A stretch of DNA of 64,000 nucleotides from Pontederia crassipes (taxonomy: Eukaryota > Streptophyta > Magnoliopsida > Commelinales > Pontederiaceae): NCBI GenBank assembly GCA_030549335.1, contig CM060184.1:39077909-39141908 (forward strand), given 5' to 3'. A program made the translations under genes and the position numbers. The notes beneath the pieces are model-generated. The model ran no database searches. It saw only the letters and a program-made list of their open reading frames with translations, and had not been told where the DNA came from. This document shows, piece after piece, positions 1-12,761 of the stretch (the first letter of the stretch is position 1; every line of letters starts with the position of its first letter).

Positions 1-1279
1 TAGTGACCTTTCTTTCATTATTTATATCAATTGGTACATAATTCATATTCCAGTGCTTTAAATTTTCTTTAAAAGTAGTCTTAATATTAATAAAATTTCT
101 AGAATTTATAACTTTCTGAACTGAGTAGAATAAATTTCACAATTATGAACATGATCTTCCTTAACTTCTCTTATGACAGACTCAGTGAAGTTCAACTAAA
201 CATTTATAACATCCACCAAACATATCCTTTTAGAGTGATTTCAATTATAAGAGCAACATAACATCTGTATCTTTAGACATGAAATGGAGTAGATACACGT
301 AATTTCATAATTTGTATTATTCTATATAAATCTTAGAAAATCTTGTGGTGGCTCGTATTTAGATTGTGCTTTAAAATCTATGAGACCGAGAGGTAATTAA
401 TGTAAATTTGATATATTCGAATATATAATTTATTTTTGAGTGTTTCCAATTGGATTAAGCAACTTACAAAAGCAACACACCCACGTAAATTTTTCAGACT
501 TTATATGATTGATGGAATAAGAGCATAATTTACGAACCAACTAGGTCATTTTGAAAACAACATGACAACTATTCACCATTTTGCAGACAACATTATATAT
601 GCATATGATTTTGAGATCCATATAGCAAACTGCAAGCACAAGTTCTATAACCTATTTGATTCTGAATTAGTATGCACCTATTCCTAAATTAAAACTACAT
701 AGTTCAATCTTATAATCGAATACTACAAGAACTAAATAATTATACACATGAAAAGTGTCCCCTCTGTGTACTTTAGTAATTTCTCTTTTCTCGTTGCTTT
801 TACCTTTTCCATATATATATATAATATGTATATGTATATGTATATATATTATCCAAATACATAATATACTAATAGGGATTAATGGACCTCCAGAGCATCT
901 TTCGTTTTGGAAGGATGTTGAGCGTATCTCAATCGTTGTTCCACTAATTAATGAATCCGATCAGAAGTGATTAAATTTTATCATTTAGAAATATGAATTA
1001 TCTCAATTGTTGATCGGTACATCAAGATGCGCTCAGCATCTCTCTATAACGAAAGGTACTTTGAAAGTACATTAATCTTAATATAATATTATAGCCTATA
1101 TATACATACATTTTCTACATGGTATGCCGAGGTATTTTGTCTGAAAAATATTTACAGTTTTATCCTTGACAAAAAATAATTAAAAAAATCACAAGAGTGC
1201 ATACAAAATAACAAGAAAGAGATCACATACAGAGAGAAACAAAGTAAATAACACATCACATTGTTGCTGATATAAGAGA
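1..1279. other. AT-rich intergenic DNA, nothing recognised
   Basis: This stretch is strongly AT-rich with stop codons in all frames. A short open frame around 755-970 is low complexity and includes a TATATA run; it matches no family I know. I see no gene, RNA gene or element border here. Confidence 0.6.
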
Positions 1280-1795
1280 CGATATTAATGGAATGATAAT
1301 TAATTTGAATATTTGAGTGGCAATTAAAAAAAATAAATTTAATTCAGTTAGGCAAACCCCTCTTTAACCCCCCAACCAAAAAAAAAAAAACCAAGACGAG
1401 TAAGGAACCGACCCAAACTAGGTTCAATAGAAAAATCGCTCAGCCTTTTTAAATTGCAACATATATAGAATAAACAATATATTTGATGAAGGAGCGTGGA
1501 AGAGTAGAAAGGACATGAAATAAATAATCAAGTTCTAACAACAAGAAATGTGCATTTAACTCGTAAAGAAAGGTGGAGAAAAGAGAATCATGGCGTATTT
1601 AATTATTTAAGAAAACAAAAATTAAAATTAAAATTATTACAAATAATATAATTTGACAATAAGAAAACATTTTATTACTGCTTAATTATCTTGAAACGAT
1701 GATTGAATTCCAGTGCCCTTTCAGTTTATATATACTTTAAGTCATACTATATTTCAAATTGAATAAAAATAAAAGTAATAAAATAATTTAATATG
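1280..1795 (+). repeat. dispersed repeat segment B, copy 1
   Basis: The segment begins near the words ATTAATGGAATGATAATTAA and includes GGAACCGACCCAAACTAGG, AAAATCGCTCAGCC and GATGAAGGAGCGTGGAAGAG. The same text recurs in the same order and strand at 38985-39500 with few differences. It is non-coding, no terminal repeats were found, and the family is unknown. Here B lies directly before segment A; in the second locus it lies directly after A. Confidence 0.75.
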
Positions 1796-2530
1796 ATGAT
1801 TTTTTCTATTTATTGAGAAAAATACTATAATAATAAATTTATTATGCTATATTTTAATTTTTCATATTCTAAGCTTAAATTATTTAGAAATAATAATTGA
1901 TATTTTGTCTATAAAATGGGCAATTATGAAATTAATTAATATTATATTAATTATTATTCATGAAATAATTGAAAATTAAGTCTTCTACTTGTATTCAAAT
2001 TAAATTATTTTTTATGTATTTAATCTACTTGTATGTTTAGTTATAAAAATCTTATTATATACTGAAATATAAAAAAAATATATAATAAAAGAGTTTGATT
2101 AAAATAATAAATATAATTATAAAATGTACCATAATGTTTTGAAAATAAATACTCCTATTTTCAGTAAAATTTAATTTCTTCGAATGAAACTTCTTTTATT
2201 TTCAGCTATACAAATCTTATTGAATAATGAAAATTGAAAAAATACTATAATTTCTGTATTCAATCAAACAAAGGCTCATAATTCCGGCAACTTAAATTTA
2301 ATATATTTTTTAGAATTAATAGTAATTTATTTTAGGCTTATATAACAAAAAATTGTCATAAGATAGCTTATTATTTAATAAAAAAACATATATATATATA
2401 TATATTATATTTTATATCTCGTAATTAGTTTTTTTAAAATTATAATTAGCAAATAACATTACACAGAAAGTTTAAAATAATTTTATATATCTTAGCTTTC
2501 TCCATGTAATTAGATGTGCTAAGAAGTTCT
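1796..2530 (+). repeat. dispersed repeat segment A, copy 1
   Basis: This AT-rich non-coding segment runs from TTTTTTCTATTTATTGAG to CCATGTAATTAGATGTGC. It recurs almost complete at 38225-38970 and in part at 28482-28740, always on the same strand. A useful marker word in all three copies is CTGTATTCAATCAAACAAAG. No terminal inverted repeats or coding capacity are visible. Confidence 0.75.
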
Positions 2531-3614
2531 ACTTTTAAGTAAGTTAAAATTACCTTAATATGTTAAATATAATTTAGTTTTCGATTATTTTTTATTTATT
2601 ATTTATCCAAATCAATTCTGCTACTACTCAAATAAAAGTGATTTTTTTAATCTCATTTAATTTTAATTGTACATATATTATTTTCTCATATAACAAATTT
2701 TTGCTATTAGTATTTTTATAAAACACGTTGTTATAAAAATTGGAGACCCGAAGATCTACCTAAAAAGTGCCACTCACACAAGGGCGACCTAACTTGTTTA
2801 AATGATTTGTCCGCTTGGTCAGGCCTTTCTTTAGAGTTTACAAAGCTACCAACTCCATAAGTGAATGGCCTCCATGGACAGGTGGATTTGTTCAAAATCA
2901 AGTGCACTCTGATTCCATCGCGACATTGGAAAATATCAAGCTGATGACAAAGTCGATCCCCACATTATACTATCAACAACCCACCCAAGGTAGACAAGCC
3001 ATTGCATCAATAAACACGCTATTAGAAATTTTTGTTTCCTATGTAATTTTATATAAAAAAAATTGGAAAATAATTATATACATGCATGCCCCTCCTCGTC
3101 CTAAAATTTGGACTGGGTTCGTTCCTGGGTCCATCCGAGTTCAATTTTACTTAGAAATGAGCAGAGGAGGCTCCCATCGAATAGGATTTTGGAGGCTCTC
3201 GGTGGCTCATGTACATGAAGTTCAACGAATGTATTTCCCAAATCGTCGATCGGATGTAAATACAACGAATGTATTTCCCAAATCAACGAATGTAATGCAT
3301 GGCCGGCCCACCTATTCATTACATATATACAAAACTTAGAAAATTTTTCTTATAATGTTAGATGATGATGTATATAATGTTAGATGATGTAATATTTTTC
3401 TTCTTGTCTAACTTTGTTTAGACGTCGAACCGAAAATTTTGTAGTCGTCGAAGTTGGTTGGTGAGGATGGATAATTAATTTGAGCCATGCAAGATAAAGT
3501 GCTTGAGTCATGTTAGATGATGTCGAGTTTCAGTGATGTCGAGTTTCAAGATAAAAAAGAGCTTGAGTTATGTCAGATGATGTCGAATTTATGACGCTAG
3601 ATAAAGTTCATGCT
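2531..3614. other. intergenic DNA with short repeats and an unrecognised open frame
   Basis: An open frame at 2815-3339 (+, 174 codons) has a plausible-looking first third but matches no family I recognise, and its second half is clearly non-coding in texture. The words around 3085-3120 (CCTCGTCCTAAAATTTGGAC) recur at 28760-28795. Positions 3218-3290 contain a duplicated word, ACGAATGTATTTCCCAAATC. Positions 3490-3580 contain a duplicated block around GATGATGTCGAGTTTC. No function is assigned. Confidence 0.4.
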
Positions 3615-4097
3615 TAAGGTGTTCAACGGGTCGGGTCGACTCGCGAACTTGATGATCGGACCTGACCCGACCAAATCCGAACATGACCATCGGGTACGGG
3701 TTGGAATTTTTCAACCCGAGTTGACCCGACCCGATCCGATCCGATTGACCCAATTTTTATTTTTTATTTAAACTTAAATTTATATTTGATTTAAAATTTT
3801 TAAAAATTAAAGTAAAATATTTTAAGTATAGAAATAACATTAAATGTTTTATTTTGTGCGTTAAAATAAATATTGAATAATAATTTTTATATTAAATAAA
3901 TATAAAAATAGTAAAAAAATTTTAAAAAATTGAGTGGTTGGATAACCCGACCACCCGACTATCCGACCCGATCCAAACTGAGTCGGATTTGCCCTCACAA
4001 ACCCTTTGACCCGACCCGATCCGACCCGACCAAATTTGATCGGATCGAGTCGGATTTGTTTACAGGCCGAGTCCAACCCGACCCATGAACACTCCTA
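3615..4097. mobile_element. non-autonomous hAT-type element (MITE-like)
   Basis: The ends are imperfect inverted repeats: TAAGGTGTTCAACGGGTCGG on the left and, read from the right, TAGGAGTGTTCATGGGTCGG. Flanking 8-bp words TTCATGCT (3607-3614) and TTCATGCA (4098-4105) match at seven of eight positions, as expected for a hAT target duplication. The ends are rich in CCCGACCC words and the middle is AT-rich. There is no transposase, so it would depend on a related element elsewhere. The total length is 483 bp. Confidence 0.75.
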
Positions 4098-4122
4098 TTC
4101 ATGCACCTATTTTTATGGTATA

Positions 4123-4155
<33 letters not shown>

Positions 4156-4157
<2 letters not shown>

Positions 4158-4295
4158 ATATATAATACTTTTGACAATAATTATATATTCATTGAACATT
4201 CAAGTGATTGTGAGCTTACTAAATAAATAAAGAGAGGGATAGATTAACCCCAAAGGGAAAGAAGTGAAAAAAGGAGAAGTGAGAAAATAATGTTC
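4156..4295 (+). repeat. fragment homologous to the Athila-like LTR region at 10.8 kb
   Basis: The text from TATAATACTTTTGACAATAA through the AACCCCAAAGGGAAAGAAGT block is repeated at 10798-11030 with a few changes. The second copy sits inside the LTR region of an old Athila-like element, so this is probably a detached LTR fragment. A (TA)n tract lies directly upstream. Confidence 0.6.
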
Positions 4296-5872
4296 ATACA
4301 TTTGTTCTAGGGCTTCCCTTTAATAATGTTCATGTTGTCCAAGACTAGGTAATATGTGCCCCCATCAGATTAATCTCGTTTCAATAATGAATTATTTGCA
4401 GCTAAATGATTGAGAGAAGTTTTCTCACGCTGCGAAAAAAAATTTTAGGAAGCATACTGAGCGATTGGATGTTGCATTCATTAAGAATTAGTTTATGTTA
4501 TTTCAGGCAATTCTTGGAAATTACTATCATTTGATCTTTCAGCAAGAGTTATTTCCGCTGAATACAACTTCAGGATTTATGACAACAAATCATTAGCAGA
4601 AGACTTCTAAATGTTTGGATCTCCTCTGGTATAGAAAAACATCTAAAAAATCTTTCACTACAAACTGATAAAAAAATAACCTATCAAATGTTTTTTTAAA
4701 TTTAGATTGCGATCTTGTTGGGTGTAAAAGGTAATGTATATTTGGAAAATTTATAATTACCACTAATAGTAAATTTATCTGTTTCCAGAACTAAAACCTT
4801 AAGGCCTTTTAGTATCATTGAGTAAACAAAAAATACCTATGGATGTGTCTGAGCAGAATATTCTGCAAAATTGTGGTACAACACCTTGAGATGTGCTCGA
4901 TCAGGCTATTTATTTCCCCGGAACAATATGATGTACAAATTTTTTACATATATTGTGCATTTACGTTTCAGTAGGTGAACCCCATTTCATTTTATAGAAA
5001 TCACCCATTCCAAGACATCAAGAAGCTAGAAGACAGATTGAGAAAACTAATACTTTGTGCAAAGAAATTTGAACTAAGAAGCAGACCAAGAAATACACAT
5101 ACATGAACCTATTGTAAATACACACAAATCTTGTGCTAGCTGATGTGCAGTATTTGAAGGTTCTGAAATTACAGTAAGGGAAATTTATACTCTGGCTCAG
5201 AGGAAATAGTGAATATGGCAGGTATTCAGTTAGTTTATCTTCAAAGTAATGCCTCTCTGGATCATAATTTCCGGGGCTTCAAAACATGTGACGTGGAATT
5301 GGAATTGGCACACAGAGACTGTTAAAATGATAAGTAGAAATTCTGCGAGATTGCCTTTCTAGTATCACATACTAAGAGTTATATGATAAACTCAGGAAAA
5401 GAAAAAAAAATTGAGCAATGTTCTGTTTTTTCCTCAATTTGAATTTAATTTAGTCTTAAGCAAGGGATGTTACTGTTCAATAAAGCACTGTTCTTTTCAA
5501 TTCAGCAATTTTCTTTTGAGGATTTTGTGCTGTGCATTGGAGAGTTTGGAGGAATCAAATTTACTGTAGGAGATCCAATCATCCAAGAAAAGTGGAGTGA
5601 GACAGTCTTATTAACTCTAATGCCACGTCTAATCAAATTTTATTTTGTGTATTGTTCAAACTACACAATTAACTACAATTATAACAATAACAGAGATACG
5701 TGAACCAGTTGTAAACCCGTATACAAGTCCAGTTCTAGCTGATCCGTTTCAACAGATTCCGATAATCATTAATAGAAGCAATAACCAGTAGATGCCATCC
5801 TAAAACAAGAAATCAGTGTTACAAACTGATTGCATATCCAACAAATTTTAAGTTCCCTATAAATAATTCAGA
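4296..5872. other. intergenic DNA with degenerate repeated motif, no gene seen
   Basis: There is no convincing coding region. A diverged block containing the word GCTAGCTGAT or TAGCTGAT appears near 5135, 5735 and 5955, suggesting old local duplications. A short open frame at 5467-5703 is unrecognised. Confidence 0.4.
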
Positions 5873-6090
5873 ATTCAGTTGATGCTGGATTTCATGAATC
5901 ATCTAAGAAAACAGTGATACAGGAATCAACTTTAAGTCCACATACAAGTGTAGTGCTAGCTGATTTCAGAGTTGAAGATTCTTCCGGAGAACATGCTGAA
6001 AATGTGCCAGACCAGTCTGTCAGTGATAATATAGTACATAGACTAAGTCGGACACCAACACAAGAAAAAAGAAAATATATACAATAACAG
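5873..6090 (+). other. possible exon-like relic, unrecognised
   Basis: One frame stays open for about 70 codons, has a balanced coding-like composition (for example VVLADFRVEDSSGEHAENV) and ends in a stop near 6090. No start codon or splice pattern was confirmed and no domain is recognised. It sits just downstream of the minus-strand CDK pseudogene, so it could equally be non-coding sequence that is open by chance. Part of it is duplicated, more decayed, near 12.76 kb. Confidence 0.2.
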
Positions 6091-6287
6091 AATTTGGAGT
6101 ACTTTGAATTGGATCTCCGGTGACAAAAGAATAAGTTCACGTACACATTGACAGTTATATGCTAAAGTCAGGAAAGAAAGAAAGAAGGAGAGCACATATA
6201 TAATTGATAACAATACAAAAAAAATGGGAATTCACTCTACTCGGACGAGGACTCAAAAGAAACTACGATCAACAAATGCTACACTGC
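5966..6287 (+). repeat. local duplication, copy 1 (3' flank of the CDK pseudogene)
   Basis: The sequence from GTTGAAGATTCTTC to ACAAATGCTA recurs at 12762-13113 in the same order and strand at roughly 75% identity by eye. Shared landmarks include CAGGAAAGAAA and ATATATAATTGATAACAATA. The homology stops at the CDK stop codon, so the kinase is present in only one of the two copies. Confidence 0.7.
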
Positions 6288-7645
6288 AATAGACTGTTCA
6301 TGGCTACAGTGCGATTGTTTGTTTTGCTGTAATGTTTTCATCTTCATCCGATCCAGGGCGTCCAGAAAAGCCTCGTCCTCATGGAGGCCTTGGGGCTCGA
6401 CAGGCAGGGGGCTCTCATGGAACCATGCATGCTCGAGTGCAGCCTATGCTGTGAGCCTATGCTCCTGGTCATAATTGAGGAGGCCTTCGAGAAAGTGATA
6501 TCCGTCTTGGGACAACATTGGGCGACCGCGTCGCGGAGTTGCAGGGAAGAGCCTCCGGAGATTGCTCCATTGGCTTCCTGCGCTACCCATGGCCCTAAGA
6601 GCTTCGGGGATTGCAGACATGCCCGGCCACACTTTCAAATCTGGCGTTCCAAGAATGCTGAATATTTTGCGAATTTGATCAGACTCCGTCGTCCCTTGGG
6701 AGAGCGCGTGCTTATTAAGCATCTCCGCCATGATGCAACCTAGGGACCACATGTCGATGGAGGACGAGTACTCCTTGGCCACCACCAGCAGCTCCGGCGC
6801 CCTGTACCACAAGGTGACAACAGTCATCGTGTTACTCGTGTAGGGCGACGTCCCCTGCTGCTTGCAGTCACCGAAATTGCAGATTTTAAGGTCGCCGTAG
6901 TGGTCAACGAGGATGTTGGCCGTCTTGAGATCCCGATGGAGGATGCGGTGGTCGTGTATGCACTTTACGGCCCTCAGTAGTTGCAGCATTAAGAATTTGG
7001 TCTCGCCTTCTATGAACGGATGCTGCCATGACTGCAACACCTGCCAGAGGTTCGTGTAAGCGAAGTCCAAGACCAAGAACATGGCCTTACCATTGGCGTA
7101 TGTGGCCAGGTCCTTGAGCCGCACAACGTTTGGATGGCGGCAGGCGTCGAGGCACTCTACCTCCACCCGCAAGTAGGATCCACCAATCGCTTTAGGGCGA
7201 CGATCTGGCCGTCCCGGCGGTCATATGCCTTGAAGACCGCCGTAGCTGCCCTCGCCGATCTTGGTGGATACGACGAAGTTGCACTCGACGATGCAGCGCG
7301 GGACCATCACTGGCTGCTGTGGCCTCTTCTTGGCGACGTACTGCCGCTTCCGCTCGGCCTCAGCGGTTGCCACGGAGGGATCGTCGAGTCGAGGCTTCTT
7401 GGCGGAAGGCTCGGCCTCAGCAGTTGCAACGCAGGGATAGTGGAGTCGAGGTTTCTTGGAAGCAGCTGCCGCTCTGGTTCGGCCTCAGCAGTTGCGACGG
7501 TGGGATCATGGAGTCGAGCCTCCTTCTTGGCGGCAGGCACAACCTCAGCAGTCGCCACAGAGGGGTCATCCAGTCGAGGCCGTTTCTTGGAAATGGGAGT
7601 CCTCTCGACGGGGTAGACCAGCGTGTAGATAACAGGCGGAGCCAT
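6279..7645 (-). pseudogene. cyclin-dependent kinase pseudogene (CDKG/CDKF-2-like, intronless)
   Basis: This is a serine/threonine kinase of the CDK family. The start is the ATG at 7645 (MAPPVIYTL). An N-terminal region carries four tandem copies of a roughly 21-residue unit, KKxRLDDPSVATAEAEP, followed by the kinase fold: glycine loop GEGSYG, ALKRL lysine, HRDLKTAN catalytic loop, LWYRAPE and DMWSLGC. The PSTAIRE-type helix is replaced by ECLDACRHP. The gene is dead: there are reading-frame shifts in the N-terminal repeats, after the glycine loop near 7233 (apparent loss of a GT dinucleotide) and near 7172. A TAG interrupts the frame at 6444-6446 where Glu is expected, although the homologous frame continues 54 residues to the stop at 6279. 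The DFG aspartate is Asn (CNFG), which would abolish metal binding. No introns are visible, which fits a retrocopy or one of the intronless CDK types of monocots. Kinase family certain; subfamily tentative. Confidence 0.9.
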
Positions 7646-8899
7646 CGACGCAGCAGTAGCGAGCTATCGGTGGAAACACAGAGACAGGGAGCACAAGCGC
7701 GGGCACAGAGCAAGAAGAGCAGAGATCAGAAGAGAAACGGAGGAGGAGGAAGTGAAGAGAAGAGGAGAGAAGACGGAGACCGTAATCTTGAAAAGGGAAG
7801 AGGAAGAAGGCGCAGAACTGTTGGAATTTGAAAAACAAGAACAAGAATCACACAGAACCATTGGGGCTCAACTCAAGAACACAGAACAACAAGGCAGGGC
7901 GCCAAATTTTGCTTCTTTTATTTTTTTATAATCTACATTCTTTAATTATTTCGGTGATATATTTTGTATTTATTCAATATATATATGTACTTAATGGTGA
8001 TAAACTTAATTACCAATACACCATTGTTTTTTTAATGATTTTATCTATAAACGTAATCGTGTCACATTTATATTATTTTTGCACGTGGATGTAGAAATTG
8101 TGCGCACTATTATATTAAAAGTTCATTGTGCGACGTGGATGCTATGAATAATGATTTTTTTTATTTAAAAGAAAATTCAAAGTGTATATATTTTTGTTAC
8201 AAAAATTATTTTAATGTAACAATGAATTTTCACAAGATATTTCATTGCTTTATTTTGTACTAAAATTATGCAGTCACTGATATATGAATGATATTAGAAC
8301 ATCATATTTTGTTGGATGAATATCCTTTATTATTACATATATGTAATTAAGCCACATCACAAAATAATTTTTTGTTTATTTTATGAAAACTGATATTTTA
8401 ATTATTTAAATGCCTTATGTTATACATATATGTATTTTAAGCATGTGATTTTATTTTACATTTTATATAATTGGTTATAGTCGTACTTATATTATCGCGC
8501 ATATATTTGTTGAAAGCATGTGATAAATTCTTTCATTGTTGAGGAAAATAAATTTTATAACTGTTTGTACGCTTTAAAAGTCATAATTATTATATTACGT
8601 TGGGCGTCATGCATTAATATTCATATTATGAGTGTGATATGTTTAATGAATTGAGGAATCTACTTAATTTGGATCTAAGTTACATATTGCATTATAGAAG
8701 GTCCAAATGGGATTGAGACATCTAAATTATATGATGATGGTGATAGTATTTCTATTGGGTGGTGCATCATGAATATACATGTCTAGGCAAGTTTGTCTTA
8801 TAAAAGATATAATTCTTTTGTGACTTGCCCTATTGTAGTGTTAACACGTTCTTTAAAAATATCTATGTTCATGTGACACTATGATATTTTTTCAATTAG
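7646..8899. other. upstream flank of the CDK pseudogene and AT-rich DNA
   Basis: Positions 7646-7870 are purine-rich (GAGGAGAAG-type) and could be the old 5' leader of the CDK gene. From 7900 the sequence is plain AT-rich DNA with no gene, terminal repeats or RNA gene that I can recognise. Confidence 0.45.
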
Positions 8900-10300
8900 T
8901 TTGGTGTTAAGATAAAGGGTAATTAGCATCATGGAAAAACAATGAAGAGTGAACCATGCATTTTTATACATATTTTGCATGCATTATTTATATTATTTTT
9001 CGTAGTTATTTTATCATTTCATGCATTTATTCTCTTATTTACTTTCTAGAATTTGTTTGAGTCAGAAGCTACCCACTTTTGATCTATTTTTTCTCTAGGA
9101 TCATTACTTCACAGCTTCGAGGTGTACAAAACACAATAGTGGAGAAAATAAGGTCAAAAGAGGGTGGATATGAGGTCTTTCTTGCTATGCGAAGTTCTGC
9201 CATGAGTTCTTAAGTTCTTTTGCAGCTTCTCATCATGAGGGTGATGGTGGACCACCTTGAGTTAGCTTCTGAATCTAAAATCTAGAGTACAATTTATCGT
9301 GCTTCAAGTTTATCTCAACCATGGCTTTACTCCATAGATTTATCTGAAATTCCTTCTCAGTGCAAGCCAAGTGCAAGCCAACGAATTCTTTAAGGCTATC
9401 ATGAATGATGAGCCTCTTGTTTTCTCGAAGGCGAAGGCGAGTCTTATTGAGAATCTTCTGTATGCACATTAAATCCTATCTTATACGATATGCGCCGAGT
9501 AGAGAGTAAAAGGGAGGTTAATCTTATAGCGATCCTGAAACTTTGGGCCATGGTGAAGAGCATTCAAGTCAACATGGGAGCCTTTTAGTAGATAATCTTC
9601 AAAAGCATGCTCAGATGACCTCGTGCAAAGTAATGATGGGAGGTTTGATCATTCCGATAGCATTATACTTTGGGCTAGATTCGTCTACTCACGATTTCAT
9701 TGAGCCATCTTTTATTGGCATGAGCACAATTTTGTAGATGAATCTAGTGAGAAGGACACCAGAGGTCCTTGTGTTCACGTTCAGGAATAGGCCCAAAACA
9801 CTTCTTTGTCCAAATACCAATAGGTTCAAGTCTTCTATCGGGCCAATTGGTTGTATTTTTCATCTTTGAGGCATCCTATTCCGAGTTCTTTTCCCAATTC
9901 TATTGAGTAGGATTAGCCACATGATGAGGAGCAAGTACATAGGTAGGAAGAGAGGACTTCAAACTATGAGAAGCCGCCTTTTACAGCTCCAAGTCCACTT
10001 CTACATCACAACTGGCTTACTCTTCTGCGTCGGCTCTGATGTTTCAGTTTTGCAAGATTCCTTAGTCACTATTATTTTTATATAAGAGCAACAATTTCAT
10101 ATGATGCAATAGCACCATAAGAAGTATCAAACCTAGTTCTGAACACTTACAAACCGTCAGTATTCGCCACCTCCACCACCTCCACAGATGTGCCTTTCTT
10201 TCCTTCTTTTATCCTTTCTCTAGTCTTGCATCATATACTCTTTACATTGTTTGGCTAACACTGAGGACAATGTTTAATTCAATCTTGGGGAAGTTGGATT
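8900..10300 (+). mobile_element. degraded Athila-like Ty3/gypsy remnant, 3' internal region
   Basis: The text just before 10300 (an AACACTGAGGACAATGTTT block followed by CTTGGGGAAG) is the usual tail of the internal region of plant Athila-type elements. The part before it consists of broken coding-like fragments with no clean domain. It is an old, heavily decayed fossil with many breaks; the left border is not defined. Confidence 0.45.
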
Positions 10301-11608
10301 TAATGCATCATGTTTGCTTATCGTACTATGTTAGCATATTTGCTTTTCGTGGTTTATTTTAGTACTTCATGTTTGGTTTATGTTTGCATTTTATGGAAAT
10401 CCAAAATAAAAGTAATACCCAAAAATATCATGTCTTAGTTTCATTTGCTTCAGTATTACTTATTTTTAAGGTTTTTTTAGGACATCTTATTAATTAGATA
10501 ATTTCAAAGTAAGTGAGATTTTATCATTTATCACCTTAGTTTTGAGTTTATTTGAATTGAAGAAAGAGTCTTAGTGAAACTTATTGAATTAGCATGTTTG
10601 CTTTCCTAAACTTTTTTAATATTGCATGTTTGGCTTATGGCTTATTTTCAAGCATTACTCAAGGGCATACAATTAATTGGCAAAATTCGATATACCTAAT
10701 GTTTTATCATTTATCGCCTTTGTTGTTGGGGTTATTTCGATTTCAAAAACTATGAATATTTTGATGATGATTTATTGTTCATTCTCTTATTTTTCTGATA
10801 TATATAATACTTTTGACAATAATTATATCCTCATCGAACATTCAAGTGATTGGTGAGCTTAATAAATAAATAAAAAAGAGGGTTAGTCAAACCCCATAAA
10901 ATAAACCCAATAAAAAAGGGGGTTAGTTTAACCCCAAAGGGAAAGAAGTGAAAAAAAGTGAAAATAAAGAGAAGTGAGAAAATAAAGAGAAGAAAAAAAA
11001 GTTGAAAACAAAGAGGGTTAGTTAACCCCAAATGAAAGAAAAAACCATAACTTCATCTTCCACTTGGTTATTCAACATTAATATTCTTATTCGGTAAAAC
11101 AATTATTTTCTTAGTATTTAGAGTTGAACCTAATAAGTTTAAGATGTCTGATATTTAGAATTTTCACATTGAACGTTGGTTTGCAACATAAAACATTTTA
11201 GATAAAGTAAATTCAAGTTGATTGAATTTTCAACATCTTTTACTTTACTTCACTTCTATTTAAAATAGTCAGGTTCTCAAATTTTTAAGTCTTGTACTTT
11301 AAATAATCTTACATATTAAAGCATCTTAGTTAAGTGTATATTAAAGCATATTGAGTTTTCAATGTGCTTTGATTATATTTTTAACTAGTCTAGTTAGGTA
11401 CTTAAGTTCTTGAGTCTATAACCTTTGTTTGTTTCTTTTGTGTACAAAGTATTTTTTTAATTAATTGAAAATTAAGAGAATATGACAGGAATATATAGTC
11501 TGAATTCTAATTTTCTCTCATATTAATTTAAGCATTTAGATTAGTATTCGTGGGTTCAACATTCTATTCACTATTTATTACTTGATACATTTAGTATACT
11601 TGATACAC
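10301..11608 (+). repeat. Athila-like LTR (old)
   Basis: This non-coding stretch follows the Athila-type internal tail and ends at CACATCAAG, just before a degenerate primer-binding site. It contains a purine-rich block at 10850-11030 that is repeated at 4156-4295. The precise left end is not visible because the edges have decayed. Confidence 0.4.
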
Positions 11609-11830
11609 ATCAAGTTTTTGGCATTGTTGTCGGTGACTATTTCAAGTTCTACTTTTCTACTTTTGTTTGTCAACTTGGGAGTTCTTTTTTTCACTTGAAC
11701 TTTTCATTTGCCTATTTTTATTTTAAAATATTCACTTCATATACTTTCATGAGTTTCTGTTTGTATGTGTTTTTAGGAAATTTTTTTTTATAGACAAGTG
11801 GACCAATCTTCAATGACGAAGTGGAACAAA
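11609..11830 (+). mobile_element. Athila-like primer-binding site and leader
   Basis: The words TTTTTGGCATTGTTGTCGG at 11609-11627 resemble the Athila primer-binding region (TTTTTGGCGCCGTTGCCGG type, tRNA-Asp). A T-rich leader follows. Since internal 3' sequence lies on the other side of the same LTR, the arrangement looks like internal-LTR-internal, as left by LTR recombination between tandem elements. The remnant is old and broken. Confidence 0.4.
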
Positions 11831-12761
11831 TCCAAACCATAAGCCAAGACAATTTAAGATAGCAATATAATCATGATTTATCGAGAATAACAATGATGTG
11901 TTAAATTTGTAGCAATAAAATTTCTATCAAGTGCACTAATTATATCAAGCAATAAAGTAGGGAGTAGAGTGTCGAAAATGTGAGTAATTATTTAAATCTA
12001 ATCTATCTTAATAATCTGCTATGAGAAAAAAATATTTTATGGTAAGAGAATAGAAAATTAAAAGTGTAGAAAATGAATGAAAGATAATTAAAATTAATTG
12101 GTTGTTGAACCTTAAGAATTATGTATTATTATAGTTAAGGTAAACATATATGATCCTTTGTAATATTTAGTGAGATATACCATGGTGCATATAGTGTTTT
12201 GCCTTTCTCTTACCCTATCCTTCATGCTCTATTATGCATGTGATGTGATTGTTATTGTGCTGGTTTAAAGTTTAACAAATCAATTTTATGCTTTTTGCGA
12301 GGATTTTCATAAAATGGATATTTTTTATTTGACAACAACTCATCCCCTCTCCATTCTTGATGCCTTGTGATCCAACATTATCATTTTGCTATTTTTGAAT
12401 ATATGCAACAAGAAGACTTAAGTATATGTGCTAACACTAAATTATTCTTGAATATGATATTTAACTAAATGGTGATCAAACAAATAATTGTTGAATTAAA
12501 CAAATGTGATAAGTTGAATAGTGATAACTACGATATATGTCATAGGAAAGTGCAATACATTCAATAAGAAGAGGAACTCATTGAATTCATAAAAAACTTA
12601 TTGGTTGAACTTGAATTTGCATTAGACCTCAACACAGAAGAAATTTATGTGCTTATAATTCTTGAAAAAAGAAAGACAAAAGAGATAATATTACATTGCC
12701 GAGATGTATTGGAAATTCCTTAATGTGTGAATATAAGACGTATGAGACTATCAAAACCACG
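11831..12761. other. AT-rich DNA, possible Athila interior, nothing recognised
   Basis: It may be the decayed 5' interior of the preceding Athila-like element, but no domain could be read. No other feature was seen. Confidence 0.35.

Noticed and set aside
2815-3339. 174-codon open frame as a possible host gene
   Set aside because: No family recognised, and the second half overlaps dispersed and tandem repeats; kept only as a note.
7134-7831. Several plus-strand open frames over the CDK pseudogene
   Set aside because: They are antisense shadows of a GC-rich coding region with internal repeats.
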